From CAIYUC01 sp963682005 (lineage in GTDB: Bacteria > Bacteroidota > Bacteroidia > Bacteroidales > FEN-979): a DNA stretch of 64,000 bases. Below the pieces are notes generated by a model. It worked only from the letters and a program-made list of their open reading frames with translations, was not told the origin of the DNA and ran no database searches. Shown here piece by piece: positions 63,609 to 64,000 of this stretch (its first letter is position 1; each line of letters begins with the position of its first letter). The position numbers and the translations under genes were made by a program. Location of the stretch: the NCBI GenBank assembly GCA_963682005.1, contig OY820914.1, positions 4,278,001 through 4,342,000 on the forward strand, written 5' to 3'.

Positions 63609-63642
63609 TCAATATTCCTTGTTCAATATTCTCAATTCAGTT
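63601..63642. repeat. Heptad tandem array H (6 units of the TTCAATA type)
   Basis: TTCAACA, TTCAATA, TTCCTTG, TTCAATA, TTCTCAA and TTCAGTT in phase. The array includes both the start codon of the permease (63606-63608) and the stop codon of the adaptor (63637-63639), so it forms the whole intercistronic spacer. Confidence 0.88.
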
Positions 63643-64000
63643 CCCAATAACCATCACCCGGATGGTATCAGAAACTCCGTAATTCCCTGAAGAGAGGATC
63701 CTGTCTGACGCCGTGAACGCAGGCTCGATAACCTGGATGCTGTCGCCTGAGGAAATACCTTTTTTTACAGGGATTTTTATTGCCGTTGAATCGTCGATCA
63801 TCTTCATAACCCAGAATTCATGCATGATCTCATCCGTGAGGATGCAGCTTTTTGACAGTATCACTGCCCGCTGAACTGTCTTTTCAGGGATCCGGATCCA
63901 TGCGATCAAACTTTCAGGGATGCCGGCAGAGGTTGCTGGCTCAACGATGATCCGTTGCGTTTGGGATGAACCCGACATCGAAGGCAATTTTGATCTGATA
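63637..64000 (-). CDS. RND periplasmic adaptor (HlyD-type), C-terminal part, cut by the window edge
   Basis: 121 codons are visible and the frame remains open at base 64000. The sequence AVILSKSCILTDEIMHEFWVMKM and KIPVKKGISSGDSIQVIEPAF, with ILSSGNYGVSDTIRVMV, matches the beta-barrel and membrane-proximal parts of membrane-fusion proteins. It would link the RND permease to an outer-membrane channel. The N-terminal part lies outside the window. Confidence 0.82.
   Translation of the reverse strand, partial: IRSKLPSMSGSSQTQRIIVEPATSAGIPESLIAWIRIPEKTVQRAVILSKSCILTDEIMHEFWVMKMIDDSTAIKIPVKKGISSGDSIQVIEPAFTASDRILSSGNYGVSDTIRVMVIGN

Overview
The window looks like part of the chromosome of an anaerobic, fermentative member of the Bacteroidota, most likely a Bacteroidales-type lineage. 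The evidence is: promoter boxes of the TTTG / TAnnTTTG type, two secreted proteins with type IX secretion (T9SS) C-terminal domains, lipoproteins and DUF families typical of the phylum, an str/S10/spc/alpha ribosomal cluster with no tuf gene between fusA and rpsJ, C-minus (zinc-free) forms of L36 and S14, and an NADH-linked [FeFe] hydrogenase. Species cannot be named from sequence alone.

Region 1 (1-12.7 kb) is the most unusual part. A bifurcating-type trimeric [FeFe] hydrogenase (hydC-hydB-hydA, 4144-8289) is flanked by two different sensory, group C-like [FeFe] hydrogenase proteins. One (2072-3943, divergent) has a PAS domain and is followed after one base by a SpoIIE/PP2C phosphatase. The other (8301-10292) is fused to a histidine kinase. 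Downstream are a single-domain receiver, a receiver-kinase hybrid with its own strong promoter, and the NADH/NAD+ sensing repressor Rex, which overlaps the hybrid gene. A Rex-like dyad (4052-4069) lies in front of hydC. The locus therefore seems to combine H2 production with H2 sensing (a kinase arm and a phosphatase arm) and redox sensing. The phosphatase-linked sensor has lost three H-cluster pocket residues.

Region 2 (12.7-21.4 kb) holds housekeeping genes: ribF, a PhnP-like metallo-hydrolase, trmD-rplS with promoter and terminator, an ECF sigma factor, uvrA, an aldehyde dehydrogenase and a tRNA-Met. Region 3 (21.4-41.7 kb) is mixed: surface proteins and lipoproteins, a short-chain dehydrogenase, an amino-acid permease, peptidase and sirtuin genes, a polyprenyl-phosphate sugar transferase, an oxidoreductase, pcm, a CcmF/CcsA-type cytochrome assembly protein, mtnP, a secreted sugar dehydrogenase and eno.

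Region 4 (41.8-60.2 kb) is one long minus-strand ribosomal cluster, rpsL-rpsG-fusA-rpsJ through rplQ, including secY, map, infA, rpmJ and rpoA, ending in a clear terminator. Region 5 (60.5-64 kb) is an RND efflux permease with the tail of its periplasmic adaptor.

A second theme runs through the spacers. At many gene junctions there are degenerate tandem arrays with a strict 7-bp period (a few have 8 bp). The longest holds 20 units in unbroken phase (25562-25701). Several begin exactly at a stop codon or run into a start codon, and related units recur at different loci. REP-like palindromes sit inside the essential str operon spacers. These arrays and the sensory hydrogenase locus are the two best candidates for under-described biology here.
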